From the IMG/VR virus record IMGVR_UViG_3300020202_000088, positions 1 to 54,754 of that record: DNA of 54,754 nucleotides, one strand, 5' to 3'. A program made the position numbers and the translations under genes. This DNA comes from a virus. The notes under the pieces were generated by a model. It was not told the origin of the DNA and did not search any database. It saw nothing but the letters and a program-made list of their open reading frames with translations. This document shows, piece by piece, positions 1 to 8,813 of this stretch (the first letter of the stretch is position 1; each line of letters starts with the position of its first letter).

Positions 1-128
1 CCTCAGGCAGAACTTGTTGTCACCGTGCACGAGGTGCGAGAGCACCCAGACGATAGTCTGCGTGCGGCGGTTGAAGGCGCCCCATGCGTAGTCAATCTTC
101 GACTTGTCGATGTCCCCATCAGTCTCGA
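1..128. repeat. Terminal overlap, left copy (contig closes as a circle)
   Basis: Bases 1-128 recur at 54627-54754 with one mismatch (base 2); bases 3-128 are identical to 54629-54754. The reading frame of the minus-strand tail gene continues exactly across the join. The usual explanation is an assembler k-mer overlap on a circular or circularly permuted molecule, giving 54,626 unique bases. It is too short to be read confidently as a biological terminal repeat. Confidence 0.95.
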
Positions 129-1422
129 AGAGTGCCTGAATCGGGCGGCTAGCGCGCGTGGGCTTGCCCGTGCCGTCCCAGATGTAGACGCCCGTGGTGC
201 TGACCCAGGCCAAGTAACCGTTCGCGGTCACGACCTGCGCCTGCTGGGCTACGCCGTGGTCAGAGATCTTTTTAAGTACCCAATCCGAAACGCTAGAGCC
301 GGTAACGACCCACAGCTCCTCGTCTTTGTGCACAACCAGCATCTCTTCGATCGCGTCGGAGTTGGCGCTCGTGAAGCTTATGATAGACAGCGAGGTGATC
401 GGGCCGCCCGAAGGCACGGTAATGACGTTTGCTACAGGCCAGCTCTCGGGCTTGTTGGTGTCCGAAATGCAGATCGTGGAGTCGTAGGCCGTAACCAGGC
501 GTCGTTTCCAGGTTGTAAGCGTCTTGTAGGTGCCCGAGGCTAGCTCGGAGTTATCAATCGTGTTGCCCGCGCCTGGCACGTTCTGCGCGGTCGAGATGTA
601 ACCACCTGTGTCAGCGTAGGAGGTCGTGCCGATGTCGACGATCGCGACAAGATCGCCGGCCGTGAAGGCGGTATCGCCCTGCGAGGTCACCGAGACGCTG
701 GAGCGATAGATGTACCACTTGTCAAATCGGGTTGTGTCGACGTTGCTGACGCTAGCCCGGCTGACAGTTACCTGGTCGGTCGCCGTCGTGATGTTGATTT
801 CCTTGAAGAGAGCGGCGTTACTAAGAGCCTGAGTGGACAGCTTGCGGAAAGCGATGGCGTAGCGGTAGTAACCAGTCGCAGCGAAGTTCGGGGCGGCCGC
901 GTGGGCGGAAGCGGTGAGAGAAAGCGAGCCAGTAGGAGCAGGAACGCCATTCTTAGTGACCTTGGTCGCGCTGTAGACGCCGTAAAGCGACGCCATGCCG
1001 CCGCCCGCAAGCCAAAGCGCATTGGCGGCCGTGGTGTTGAACTGCGATGCGACGACCTGCTGCGTGTTGCTCGCGGCCAGGATATCGGTCGCAGCCGACG
1101 AGGTGTCGTCAGATAGGGCTGTGAAGCTTGGCGTGGTTAGGTCGACGGCCTGGAGCTTGCGATCGGCCGCACGTACCTGAGTCTTCGTTCCCGACGCGGT
1201 TACGTGCTGCCCAAAGCCTACGCTGCGTAGCCGAGTGTCGACCACGCTGTTGACTTTGCTGTGGCCATCTCGCTTACGGAAACCGCCTGTGAGCGTGTAC
1301 TCCCAGTTCTTACCTCCCGTGGCCTGCGTTTCGAGGACGCGGAACGGCGAGTCTGAGAGGTTCAGCCCCCCGACGTTCTCAAAGTAGTCTTCGTGGTAGA
1401 AGTCCCCGACTTTGTAGGCCAT
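1..1422 (-). CDS. Tail nozzle / DNA-stabilisation-like structural protein (5' part; continues at window end)
   Basis: The ATG is at 1422-1420 (MAYKVGDFYHEDYF) and the frame is open to base 1. It then continues in frame on the circle from 54626 to a stop at 54027, about 673 aa in total. The sequence is beta-rich, with segments such as EELWVVTGSSVSDW, GVYIWDGTGKPTR and NRRTQTIVWVLSHL. This style is typical of beta-propeller tail nozzle proteins (P22 gp10, T7 gp12 and relatives). It lies between a small structural gene and the fibre genes of the late operon. I infer that it forms the distal tail tube and plugs or stabilises packaged DNA. The family assignment is by style and position, not by a diagnostic motif. 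The open frame across the window ends also supports circularity. Confidence 0.75.
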   Translation of the reverse strand, partial: MAYKVGDFYHEDYFENVGGLNLSDSPFRVLETQATGGKNWEYTLTGGFRKRDGHSKVNSVVDTRLRSVGFGQHVTASGTKTQVRAADRKLQAVDLTTPSFTALSDDTSSAATDILAASNTQQVVASQFNTTAANALWLAGGGMASLYGVYSATKVTKNGVPAPTGSLSLTASAHAAAPNFAATGYYRYAIAFRKLSTQALSNAALFKEINITTATDQVTVSRASVSNVDTTRFDKWYIYRSSVSVTSQGDTAFTAGDLVAIVDIGTTSYADTGGYISTAQNVPGAGNTIDNSELASGTYKTLTTWKRRLVTAYDSTICISDTNKPESWPVANVITVPSGGPITSLSIISFTSANSDAIEEMLVVHKDEELWVVTGSSVSDWVLKKISDHGVAQQAQVVTANGYLAWVSTTGVYIWDGTGKPTRASRPIQALFETDGDIDKSKIDYAWGAFNRRTQTIVWVLSHLVHGDNKFCLR

Positions 1423-1429
1423 GGTGCCC

Positions 1430-1723
1430 TTACGCGAGCGCGTAGTAGACGATGTACTCGGCGGAGGCGCCCGTCACGTCAGCGTAGATGCCGTTTCTGC
1501 ACTCGATGCCCTGAGGGCCAAACCATTCGACTTCGCCCTTGGCGTTGGCCTTGAGCGAAGCCTTAGCGACGGCTGTACCGCTGGCGGCTGAGGCGTTGTC
1601 ATACACAACGAGCGTAGAGTCGGCGGCGGCTGGATTCAGCTTAATGCCCATGAGGCGGCACGGGCCAGCGACGATCGCGGCGTCGGCGGACTTGAGGCCG
1701 CTGCTAGAGATTGCTTGAAACAT
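1430..1723 (-). CDS. Small structural protein, unknown
   Basis: 97 aa, starting MFQAISSSGLKSADAAIV. It is rich in Ala, Val and small residues and has no membrane segment. It sits between a C-terminally anchored small protein and the tail nozzle gene, 7 nt upstream of the latter. The composition (short beta-like stretches such as STLVVYDNA and EYIVYYALA) resembles a small decoration or head-fibre domain. No family is recognised. Membership of the late virion operon is certain from strand and spacing; the role is inference. Confidence 0.65.
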   Translation of the reverse strand: MFQAISSSGLKSADAAIVAGPCRLMGIKLNPAAADSTLVVYDNASAASGTAVAKASLKANAKGEVEWFGPQGIECRNGIYADVTGASAEYIVYYALA

Positions 1724-1734
1724 CAGATACTCCT

Positions 1735-2079
1735 TCAGGGTTTAATGAGGTAGGCGCCCAGGATTAGCAGGGCGACGGCTACGCCGATGGCTAGCCAGGG
1801 GGCGCGGCGCGAGGGCTTCGACCCACGAGGCACCAACTTGATGACGTTGTCGGCTCCGGACTTGTCGAGCTGCGACTGACGAGCAGCGCACTCCTCTGGA
1901 GTCATGGGCAGGATCTTTCCTTCGACGAGCTTCCAGAAGTGCGGCGGGATCCCGCGCAGCTCCCAAAGGTCCGGATTGATGACAGCATTGGCCGCACCCT
2001 CAAACGCCTTCAGATCCAGGGGGTTCACTAGAACGCGGGCGTTGTTGTCGGTGAATACGACCACGATGGTCTTAGGCAT
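1735..2079 (-). CDS. Small protein with C-terminal membrane anchor
   Basis: 114 aa from the ATG at 2079 (MPKTIVVVFTDNNARVLV). A longer frame upstream only shadows the preceding gene. The soluble N-terminal two thirds are followed by a basic stretch (PRGSKPSRRAP) and a final hydrophobic segment, WLAIGVAVALLILGAYLI. This is the arrangement of a tail-anchored inner-membrane protein. The start overlaps the end of the preceding gene by 8 nt, so translation is probably coupled. A membrane protein inside a tail-gene cluster could act in lysis or superinfection exclusion, but nothing in the sequence decides this. Confidence 0.65.
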   Translation of the reverse strand: MPKTIVVVFTDNNARVLVNPLDLKAFEGAANAVINPDLWELRGIPPHFWKLVEGKILPMTPEECAARQSQLDKSGADNVIKLVPRGSKPSRRAPWLAIGVAVALLILGAYLIKP

Positions 2080-2362
2080 CGACGGCCCCTTCAAACTCGG
2101 GCAGGGCTTTGAGTTTTGCGTAGGCAAGCGCCACGGGATTGGCCTCATCCATCGCAGCCACGGTGAACGGGTAGTCGTCGCCGCTCCACTCGTAGTGGGC
2201 CCATGTAGCAGGCTCTTTGCCTGCCTGGCGGGCCTCTTTGTCTTTATATAGGCCCAGACACACTTCCGCGCGTTGGGAAGCGGCGTCGAGCTTCACACTA
2301 AGCAGGCGCCAGTAGCTGCATACGAGGCCGGAGGGCTGTTCTTTGGAAAGGGACAGGGCCAT
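2072..2362 (-). CDS. Hypothetical protein in tail cluster
   Basis: 96 aa, MALSLSKEQPSGLVCSYWRL. It contains beta-like alternation followed by a helical C-terminus (NPVALAYAKLKALPEF). This style resembles small phage proteins encoded next to fibre genes that may assist fibre assembly or binding. It begins 9 nt after the large fibre gene ends and overlaps the next gene by 8 nt. I do not recognise a family. The position between the big receptor-binding candidate and small tail genes makes a chaperone or accessory fibre role possible but unproven. Confidence 0.65.
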   Translation of the reverse strand: MALSLSKEQPSGLVCSYWRLLSVKLDAASQRAEVCLGLYKDKEARQAGKEPATWAHYEWSGDDYPFTVAAMDEANPVALAYAKLKALPEFEGAVDA

Positions 2363-2370
2363 GGGGGTCC

Positions 2371-4779
2371 TTAGCGGAGGGAGGTGAAGGTCTGCTTATG
2401 AAACCAGTAGTCGCAGAGGAAAGTGCGGGCAGTGGTGCCGGCTGACTTAGTGATGCACATCACGATGCCGAGCTGGCGGCCTGCGCCGGAGGGTATGTTG
2501 GTAGTAATGGTGCCGAGGGAAACGTCGTCGGCGTAGAAGGTCACGCTCGAGGCAGCGGCGTTGATCACAGCCTTCAAGCGTACCCAAGCGCCAGCGATTG
2601 CCGACTGTGCTGTGACTGTTTTGGTGCGAGAGCTGTTTGAAGAGGTCTTGATGGACCAGAAGTCACCGTCGGCCAAACGGTTGTACTCGAAATAAACTCC
2701 GTCAGTGAAGTCCGAGCCCGTGGAGATGTCTCCAAGCCCCACGCGAACGATATACTCCTCAGACACAGTGGAAAGCGTGGGCAGTTGAACCACGGTTTCG
2801 TAGGTGAACTGACCGCCGCCGAGCAGATAGTAGGTTGCGGTCTGAGAGCGTGCCGCGCTACCCGTCGTGTCCGTGCCTGTGGTCAGCGACAGGATGCCAG
2901 GGTGGTTCGCTTCGCCGACCGCGATGGCGGCGCCTGCGCCAGTGCCCGACGCCGTAGAAGACCATGTGCCGCGACCTCCGCTGCTGCCGCTGTCCCACTC
3001 TTCGAAGAACCAGGTGCCGCGTCTCGGGTCAAAGGCGTCGTGGAAATTCTGAATCGTGTTCGCCGAGCAGTCGATGGTCGTGCCGCTAAGAGATGTAGCG
3101 GTAATCGCGCCTGTGACCAGGGCGCCTGCGTTGCTGACCGAGGCGACCACAGTGCCAGAGCTATTCTTCCACTCCTGCAGCTTCGAGGTCTGAGTGGAGT
3201 GCCCCTGGACGATCAGGACTTCGTCATCCGAGTCACCCACGATGTGCACTTGCGCCGTAGGCGAGACCGCGGCCCCAATGCCGACGTTTCCGCCCGCCTC
3301 GATGTTAATCCGAGTCGTGTTGTCAGTACGGACCAACACGGGGTCCGAGGTGTACGTGCCAAAGATGTAGTTTCCAGAGCCATCGATCAGGTGGTAGCCC
3401 TCGACGACGTTGTTTTTGAACACCATCGCGTGTTGAGAGCTATCGTTGTAGCTCATCAGGATCTTCGGGCCCGAGATGCTGCCCACGCCGCCCGTGCCCA
3501 CGTGCAAGGGGGCCGCGATGGTCGTGGAGCCGGTGTTGATCCCCATGTAGGCGCTGGAGGGGTGGAACTTGACGGTGTTGTTGAGGTCCGCTGCGATGTC
3601 TACGCCGCCATCCGTCTGCAGAGTCAGCGCCGTGGTGTTGTTCGGCTTCAGGTAGATCGGGCTGGCAGTGATCGTGCCCCAGACACAGTCTGTGCTCTGC
3701 GCGAGGAAGAACATCTGCATGCCGGTGTTGCGCACCGTCAGGCAGCCGTTACTTGAGGAGTTGGTGCCGACGACCATCTGGCTGGAAACCAGTGACGTGG
3801 AGGCCGTGCCTACATGGGCAGTCGGAGCCGAAAGAAGCCCCGTATCGCTCACCGTGACAAGCGAGTCCTGTACCGTGTCGCCTCCGGTACCGTCCCAGCG
3901 CGCGATGGCGTTGTCCGTGGAGCTAACAGGGCCGGTAACGTCGCCAGATCCGCCACCGCCCGAGGCCGCCACCCACTCGACGTCGTAGTCAGTGTTACTG
4001 GCCTTGGCGAGCACTTGTCCAGTCGTGCCGCCCGCGGGAATGCCTTCAACCGAGATGGGGCAGAGAAGCTCGAACGTCGGGTTATCCGGGATCGGAGGGT
4101 AGCCGGAGTAACCGCTCCACTCCGTCTCGTTCTGGTCCTCGATGGCGACGTAGACGTTGCCCTCGTACTTAACCAGGTCGCCAGGCACGTAAAAGGTAGT
4201 GTCGCTCCAGTCGTCCTGGTACGTCATCCCCTGGGCGGAGATCTCGAGGTAGTTTAGGTTCTGCCCGATGGTGACGTGGCTACCGGCGACGAGTTTGCGG
4301 AATTCAAGCTGCTTGTTAGTCGTGCGCGCGTAGACTTCCGGCATGTCGGCCGGGCCGACGTTCGTGGCGCTCGTGATCGGCACCGCAAAGTCGATGGAGT
4401 CGGCAGTCGCGTTGCCCGTGATCGTCACGGACCCGTCGCCGGACGTCAGCGTCAAGGTATCCGTAGGCGAGTCGGCCGCCGGGCTCGTGCCCGCGTCTGG
4501 CTGGATGGTGCTGAAGCTGTTAGCAGCGCCCGAGGAGGTAACGAGCGTGCCGGACTCGGCAGGAAGGGTGATGACCACGTCGCCCGAGCTGGATCCCGCA
4601 CGGATGGTGACTGTGGACTCCGTTTGCAGCGGCGTGGCGTCGACTTTGACCTGCTTGGTGCGGTCGATCTCGTCGCAGATGGCGAACTGATCGTCCCGGA
4701 TGACTCCGGTGCGCTCGAACTGGTCTTTGTCTTTGATCGGCGTCTCGACGATGCGACCGCCGTCCTTAGTGATCGGCAT
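2371..4779 (-). CDS. Large tail fibre / receptor-binding protein with lectin-like C-terminus
   Basis: 802 aa. The N-terminus (about 1-80) is probably the virion-attachment end. Around residues 185-230 there is a W..T.Y..GD.V.Y.G..Y.A pattern (YVPGDLVKYEGNVYVA), as in carbohydrate-binding modules of the chitinase 5/12 type. Repetitive fibre motifs follow, including GIPAGGTTGQVLAKAS and STDNAIARWDGTGG, which are common in trimeric tail fibres. The last 200 residues look like a concanavalin/LamG-type beta-sandwich (GTWFFEEWDSG, FTYETVVQLP, VRLKAVINA). The start overlaps the adaptor gene stop by one base. It probably contacts host surface glycans. A second, shorter fibre gene lies further down the same operon at 52498. 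Confidence 0.85.
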   Translation of the reverse strand: MPITKDGGRIVETPIKDKDQFERTGVIRDDQFAICDEIDRTKQVKVDATPLQTESTVTIRAGSSSGDVVITLPAESGTLVTSSGAANSFSTIQPDAGTSPAADSPTDTLTLTSGDGSVTITGNATADSIDFAVPITSATNVGPADMPEVYARTTNKQLEFRKLVAGSHVTIGQNLNYLEISAQGMTYQDDWSDTTFYVPGDLVKYEGNVYVAIEDQNETEWSGYSGYPPIPDNPTFELLCPISVEGIPAGGTTGQVLAKASNTDYDVEWVAASGGGGSGDVTGPVSSTDNAIARWDGTGGDTVQDSLVTVSDTGLLSAPTAHVGTASTSLVSSQMVVGTNSSSNGCLTVRNTGMQMFFLAQSTDCVWGTITASPIYLKPNNTTALTLQTDGGVDIAADLNNTVKFHPSSAYMGINTGSTTIAAPLHVGTGGVGSISGPKILMSYNDSSQHAMVFKNNVVEGYHLIDGSGNYIFGTYTSDPVLVRTDNTTRINIEAGGNVGIGAAVSPTAQVHIVGDSDDEVLIVQGHSTQTSKLQEWKNSSGTVVASVSNAGALVTGAITATSLSGTTIDCSANTIQNFHDAFDPRRGTWFFEEWDSGSSGGRGTWSSTASGTGAGAAIAVGEANHPGILSLTTGTDTTGSAARSQTATYYLLGGGQFTYETVVQLPTLSTVSEEYIVRVGLGDISTGSDFTDGVYFEYNRLADGDFWSIKTSSNSSRTKTVTAQSAIAGAWVRLKAVINAAASSVTFYADDVSLGTITTNIPSGAGRQLGIVMCITKSAGTTARTFLCDYWFHKQTFTSLR

Positions 4780-5468
4780 TAACCGTTCTCGGGGTTGAAG
4801 GGCCTGACGTAGGTGGGGTACTTGGAGCGAACGGCAACGGCGTCTTTGAACGCCTTGTAGAGGCCGGTAAGGCTCTCTTCCGCGTTCTTGTGCACGTTCA
4901 CGCCGTTGACGAGCGTCTCCTTGAGCTTCGCCTTGTAGACGGCGTACATCTCAATGAGCTGCTTGAAGAGGGGGGAGACCTGCGCGGTCATCGAGTCTCC
5001 CCCGTAGATCAAAGTGTCCGGGAACTGCACATACTCGACCTTGAGACCCGAGGCCTCGCTCGAGTTGGGCGTGGGCCGGAGGACCAGGCTGTTGCCCCGG
5101 AAGTAGTAGCAAGGACGATAGGACTCGCTGCTCGGGCCCCCTTGGGTGCTGTACGACTCGTCCGTCACGTTACGGAACGGAAGGACTTCGTAGCCGTTCG
5201 AGACCTTCTTCCAGACGGTACGTACCTGGAAGCAGTCGGACGGCAGGGCCACGGTCTCCGAGTTGGCGGTGATATTCAGGTCCGCCGTCGTCGTGAAGTA
5301 GCCCTCGTTAATCTGCAGTACCTCCATGAAGTACACGCGGATCGCCTCGTTGATGTACTCCGTCAGCTCGTCGTCCTTCCAGAAGCTGTTCTGGGGATCG
5401 GGCTGGTTGAGAATCCGCCTGATGTGGGTCAGGAGGTTTTGCAGGCTGGGGGACGTGAGCGTGGCCAT
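4779..5468 (-). CDS. Head-tail adaptor (gp4/gp6-like connector)
   Basis: 229 aa. The N-terminal helices (LLTHIRRILNQPDPQNSFW, KDDELTEYINEAIRVYF) match the common pattern of ring-forming head-completion adaptors. A beta domain with ALPSDCFQVRTVWKK and a C-terminal helix (FKQLIEMYAVYKAKLKE) follow. Such proteins sit below the portal and prepare the tail attachment site. The gene lies between a coiled-coil structural gene and the main fibre, where adaptors are found in podoviruses. Its start overlaps the stop of the preceding gene by one base. Confidence is high for a connector role and moderate for a specific P22-gp4 relationship. Confidence 0.75.
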   Translation of the reverse strand: MATLTSPSLQNLLTHIRRILNQPDPQNSFWKDDELTEYINEAIRVYFMEVLQINEGYFTTTADLNITANSETVALPSDCFQVRTVWKKVSNGYEVLPFRNVTDESYSTQGGPSSESYRPCYYFRGNSLVLRPTPNSSEASGLKVEYVQFPDTLIYGGDSMTAQVSPLFKQLIEMYAVYKAKLKETLVNGVNVHKNAEESLTGLYKAFKDAVAVRSKYPTYVRPFNPENG

Positions 5469-5926
5469 TACACTCCCTTAATTTGTTTCTGGAGCTGCTT
5501 GAGGCGCTCGACCTTGGCCTCTTCGGCGTCTTGGCCGGCCTTCTGGTACTTAGCGAGCAGCTCGAATGCTTCGACTTCACCAGGGCTGGCGAAGACGAGT
5601 GGGTCGGCCTTGATGTTGGCCTTCTCGAGGTCCTGGCGCAGCGACACCTCGACGTTCTTGATGCGCTCGCGCAAGCGCTGGCAGAATGCTTCCACGCCCT
5701 GCTTGGTCTTCTCGGCCAAGATCGTCTTGCCCTCTTCGCTGGAGGCGAAGCTCGGGTCCGCGAACTCTTCCGGAAGGGCGACGATGCCCAGGTAGAAGCG
5801 CTCGGTGGCAATCCAGTGCGAGATGCGGTCGTCGAGGACCTTCATCTGCTTCGGCTTAAACTCGAAGTAGTTGCCGAAGGCTTTGACCTGGTGAGTTTCG
5901 TTCGTGGCGTTGTACAGCATTCCCAT
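5468..5926 (-). CDS. Structural protein with C-terminal coiled coil
   Basis: 152 aa. It opens MGMLYNATNETHQVKAFG with a short beta-like segment (NYFEFKPKQMKVLDD). A long charged helical C-terminus follows (about residues 75-150, LAEKTKQGVEAFCQRLRER and onward), predicted as coiled coil by heptad spacing. It is preceded by a good ribosome-binding site (AAGGAGG, 5933-5939 on the minus strand). It lies between the head gene block and the adaptor. It may be a minor head or head-completion protein; no family is recognised. Confidence 0.65.
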   Translation of the reverse strand: MGMLYNATNETHQVKAFGNYFEFKPKQMKVLDDRISHWIATERFYLGIVALPEEFADPSFASSEEGKTILAEKTKQGVEAFCQRLRERIKNVEVSLRQDLEKANIKADPLVFASPGEVEAFELLAKYQKAGQDAEEAKVERLKQLQKQIKGV

Positions 5927-5951
5927 TTGTGAGCCTCCTTAAGGCTTGTGC

Positions 5952-6500
5952 TCAGTTAGAGCGACCCCAGTAGTTAGCGATTTGGGCGGGGTTCATGCCC
6001 GAAAGTAGGAGCGCGCGGAACTCAGCGATCTCGCGCTTGTGTTGCTTGATCATGTAGCGCTGGCGCTCGTCGGCGTCGGCCAGGACCTTTTCCTGGTGCT
6101 GGGCCGCGCGGTAGTCCATCTCGGCGTTCACGCGCTGCATGTAGGTAGCGTCGTCCTCGTGCGGCCTACGCGGCACGTGGCGGAAGATGTCGCTCATCCA
6201 GAGGCGGAACATCACGCGCTGATCGAGGGTCGCGACGTCCATGATCCAGGTCTCGAGAGGCTTGTGCGCATATTGCAGCGTAAAGAAGTCCTGGCCCTGG
6301 AAATGCCCTTGGTGCACCCACGACTTCTTTGCGGGCCGTCTATGCACCTCCCAGCAGCCCATTCCGCGGCGCTTGGTCGGGTTCCAGGTGACATAGAGCT
6401 GAGCATCGTACGCCCAGAGCAAGCGCTCAAACGCGCTCCGGTTCATATCAAGTACGCTGCCTACGACCGTCCTGCCGGTCGGCCCAATCTCGATCCTCAT
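5952..6500 (-). CDS. Hypothetical head-region protein
   Basis: 182 aa from the ATG at 6500, whose ATGA overlaps the stop of the preceding gene. A longer frame upstream is a shadow of that gene. Residues 1-100 are mixed alpha/beta with many Trp and Tyr (LLWAYDAQLYVTWNPTKRRG, CWEVHRRPA). The C-terminal half is strongly charged and helical (DEDDATYMQRVNAEM-like region, YMIKQHKREIAEFRALLL). It sits directly downstream of the coat gene. Proteins of this size in this place are often head-completion or internal head proteins, but I do not recognise it. Confidence 0.7.
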   Translation of the reverse strand: MRIEIGPTGRTVVGSVLDMNRSAFERLLWAYDAQLYVTWNPTKRRGMGCWEVHRRPAKKSWVHQGHFQGQDFFTLQYAHKPLETWIMDVATLDQRVMFRLWMSDIFRHVPRRPHEDDATYMQRVNAEMDYRAAQHQEKVLADADERQRYMIKQHKREIAEFRALLLSGMNPAQIANYWGRSN

Positions 6501-6718
6501 TCGCTGTCTCTGTTGCTGTCGGTATGCTTGCGGGCTGCGTAGATCGCGCCCAGAGCGCCCACTGCAGCGGCGAAGTCCGTGCCGCCGAAGGCGCCAAATT
6601 GAAACTCGCCCGCGACCATGTTGCTCGTCATCAGCTTGGCGAGGCACGCAGCGAAGCCCACGACGAACATCGTCAGGGTCGCGCTTGGCTCCTTGGTCTT
6701 CGGGTCTTTAATCCACAT
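6497..6718 (-). CDS. Small membrane protein in head operon
   Basis: 73 aa, MWIKDPKTKEPSATLTMFVV. There are two hydrophobic segments, around TLTMFVVGFAACLAKLM and GTDFAAAVGALGAIYAAR, with a short linker and a charged tail (KHTDSNRDSE). A two-segment topology of this size is compatible with a holin or membrane-spanning virion component. It is unusual immediately downstream of a coat gene. It ends with an ATGA overlap into the next gene. The function is not determined. Confidence 0.6.
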   Translation of the reverse strand: MWIKDPKTKEPSATLTMFVVGFAACLAKLMTSNMVAGEFQFGAFGGTDFAAAVGALGAIYAARKHTDSNRDSE

Positions 6719-6728
6719 AGAAAGAGGT

Positions 6729-6752
6729 GCAGCCAGATGACCCCCTGGCTGC
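6729..6752 (-). terminator. Hairpin after coat protein gene
   Basis: GCAGCCAG (6729-6736) pairs with CTGGCTGC (6745-6752), an 8-bp perfect stem with an 8-nt loop. It is followed on the minus strand by ACCTCTTTC. It lies 29 bp downstream of the coat stop. A weak T tract suggests an attenuating terminator that raises coat expression relative to downstream genes. Confidence 0.6.
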
Positions 6753-6780
6753 CCGGGGTTAACTAACTAGGAACTAGAGA

Positions 6781-7989
6781 TCAGCTGACGCCCGACGGCT
6801 CGCCCAGGGAGACGATCTTGCCGTGCGTGTTGCGGCGGCAAGCGCCGAAGTTCATGTAGTGGCGCCAGTAGGCTTCGAACTTGTCGGTACCGGCGACGCG
6901 CAGGAACTTGTCCGAACCCTCGAGGCCACCCATCTCAAGCGGGGCGACTTCGAACTTGCGGATGTCCGACTTCTTGATCGCGTACACGACCGAAGACTGG
7001 CAATCCGGGTCCAACCACAGCTCCATGCCGTTGAACGAGAGCTTCTGGAAGCCCGCGTCCATCTTCTGGTCCGTGTAGCGCTTCTGGGGCGCGACGATGT
7101 CGAGGTACTTGCGCCTCTGCTTCGGGTGCATGATCAGCGTGTCGACCATCTCGCCCGAGAGAACCTGCACGTCGTCGCACAGGCGCTGCAGTAGGTCGCT
7201 AGTGAGCGACGCGCCCGAGGCGTCAATGCGGCGCCCGCGCCAGATGCGGTTGGCCGAAGCGTCGATGTTTTGAAACGTGGTCAGGTCGGTGCCGTCGTCG
7301 ACGATGCCGCGCAAGCCCATCGCTTCCTTGCCGTCCGACGCAGCGCTGTCGCGCACGTTTTCCTTCACGAGCTGGCTGGTGGCCGTGAGGGCCGCGCCGA
7401 GCGAGGTCGCGAGGTAGACGACGTTGTTGACCTTGTCCACGTCGTTCACGCGGATCGAGTCAACCGTCTTCGTGGTGCTCTGGAAGATGTCGATCACCAT
7501 GTTGCGGCGCAGGTACTGAGCCGAGTCAACGGTGAAGGACGTCAGGTTCGACGCAACCGCGCCCGTGGGGGACGCGAGCAGGCCGGTGCCGAGGCCGAAG
7601 AACTGACGGTTCTCGTCCTTGAGCAGGCGCTCCTTGGCCATGTCGAGGGCGTCCGTGAGGGCCGTGACGAAAGCCTCATCTTCGCTGTCCGCAGCCTTGG
7701 CCGCGAGACCCGAGATGTCGATCGGCGCCACGAGAACCTTGGGGCTCACTTTCCATTGAGCGTAGTTCTCGTTGTCGATCGTGCGGAACGACTCGGTTTC
7801 ATTGATCGCGCCAACTGACTCGTTGCCGTAGTCGTTGATCGCGCCGTAGAAGCCGTCGCCGCCGGCGTTAAACTTCTCAAGCGACTTGCCGATCTCGTCG
7901 ATCGCGCGGTGCTTGAGGTTCTGTTGAGCTTTTGCTTTCTCGTCGTATACGCGCTTAAGGGCGCCGGCGAGAGTAGTAAGATTAGCCAT
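6781..7989 (-). CDS. Major capsid protein (HK97-fold-like coat)
   Basis: 402 aa. It lies directly downstream of portal and scaffold and is followed by a hairpin, the classic place and context for the coat gene. Features fit N4-/P22-like coat proteins. There is a helical N-terminus (ALKRVYDEKAKAQQNLKHRA), then ESFRTIDNENYAQWKVSPKV (E-loop-like region), a beta-rich middle, VDTLIMHPKQRRKYLD (P-domain-like), and a C-terminal ELWLDPDCQSSVVYAIKK then FEAYWRHYMNFGACRRN. The length matches short-tailed phage coats. It should be the most abundant virion protein. The exact family would need profile search. Confidence 0.88.
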   Translation of the reverse strand: MANLTTLAGALKRVYDEKAKAQQNLKHRAIDEIGKSLEKFNAGGDGFYGAINDYGNESVGAINETESFRTIDNENYAQWKVSPKVLVAPIDISGLAAKAADSEDEAFVTALTDALDMAKERLLKDENRQFFGLGTGLLASPTGAVASNLTSFTVDSAQYLRRNMVIDIFQSTTKTVDSIRVNDVDKVNNVVYLATSLGAALTATSQLVKENVRDSAASDGKEAMGLRGIVDDGTDLTTFQNIDASANRIWRGRRIDASGASLTSDLLQRLCDDVQVLSGEMVDTLIMHPKQRRKYLDIVAPQKRYTDQKMDAGFQKLSFNGMELWLDPDCQSSVVYAIKKSDIRKFEVAPLEMGGLEGSDKFLRVAGTDKFEAYWRHYMNFGACRRNTHGKIVSLGEPSGVS

Positions 7990-8018
7990 GTGGTCCTTCT
8001 AAGGACACGCGGAGGCGA

Positions 8019-8801
8019 TTAGGTGTTGCTGCCTTCGCGTGCGTACTTGAGGGTCCTTTTCACCATCCATTGCCGAAGCTCAGCGGGGTCGGTCGGGATC
8101 TCTTCCTTAGCGGCCGGAACTGGCTTTCCCTTGGGGGACGTGGGCGCCGAAGCGTCCTTCTTCTTGTCCACCACATAGCCCTCGCGCTCCGTGCGCTTGA
8201 GGCTATCGAGGTACTTGCTCATGTTCGAATGCACCTGCTGGAACAACTGAGGTAGGTCGTTGATCCCGATGTTCGGGTCAGCGCTCGCCATATCCTTGAT
8301 TGCAGCCTGGTACATTCCGCGCAGCTCTTGCGGAACCTTGTTCTCGCTGTAGAGCTGCTCCAGCTTCGAAGTCGCCTGCGTGCGAATGGTCTGCGCTTCC
8401 ATCTGCGCTTTCCACTGCTTCAAGCCCTCCAGCTCACTGAGGCTGGAGTTCAACTTCGCGAAGCGATCGCCAAACTCCGGGTCAATCTGCTTCAGGCGCT
8501 CGACAAGAGCATCCTTTTCAGACTGGGAACCCGGACCGCGCTTTTCCAGCGCATCAAGCTTGGCCTGCATCTGCCGGTACGCCTGCTCAAGCTGCTTGGC
8601 CTGAGTCGCGTACTGGTTCTTCTGCTCGACCAGTTCCTTGAAGCGCGGGTGCTCGTGAAAAGGGGTGTTGGGACCCTCGTTAGGTTGTGCTTCGGCCTGT
8701 GGGGCCTCAGCGTTCGAGGTTTCCTGAACAGCCGGCTGAGGTTCGGACGAAACCTCACTACTTGCGTCCGTATTGGGCTGCTCCAAATCAATTTCAGACA
8801 T
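8019..8801 (-). CDS. Scaffolding protein
   Basis: 260 aa, very acidic at the N-terminus, with a disordered Gln/Glu/Pro-rich leader (about residues 10-50). A long coiled coil follows (about 60-165: KNQYATQAKQLEQAYRQM, LKQIDPEFGDRFAKL), and the C-terminal tail is basic (MVKRTLKYAREGSNT). A basic helical C-terminus that binds coat is typical of internal scaffolds. It is placed immediately upstream of the coat gene and after the glycosyltransferase. It is expected to direct procapsid assembly and then leave. There is no serine-protease motif, so it is probably not autoproteolytic. Confidence 0.85.
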   Translation of the reverse strand: MSEIDLEQPNTDASSEVSSEPQPAVQETSNAEAPQAEAQPNEGPNTPFHEHPRFKELVEQKNQYATQAKQLEQAYRQMQAKLDALEKRGPGSQSEKDALVERLKQIDPEFGDRFAKLNSSLSELEGLKQWKAQMEAQTIRTQATSKLEQLYSENKVPQELRGMYQAAIKDMASADPNIGINDLPQLFQQVHSNMSKYLDSLKRTEREGYVVDKKKDASAPTSPKGKPVPAAKEEIPTDPAELRQWMVKRTLKYAREGSNT

Positions 8802-8813
8802 TATGGCCTCCGG

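Noticed and set aside
2785-3756. 323-aa open frame on the plus strand
   Set aside because: It lies wholly within the large fibre gene on the other strand, is Arg/Val-rich without any domain pattern, and is explained by high GC content.
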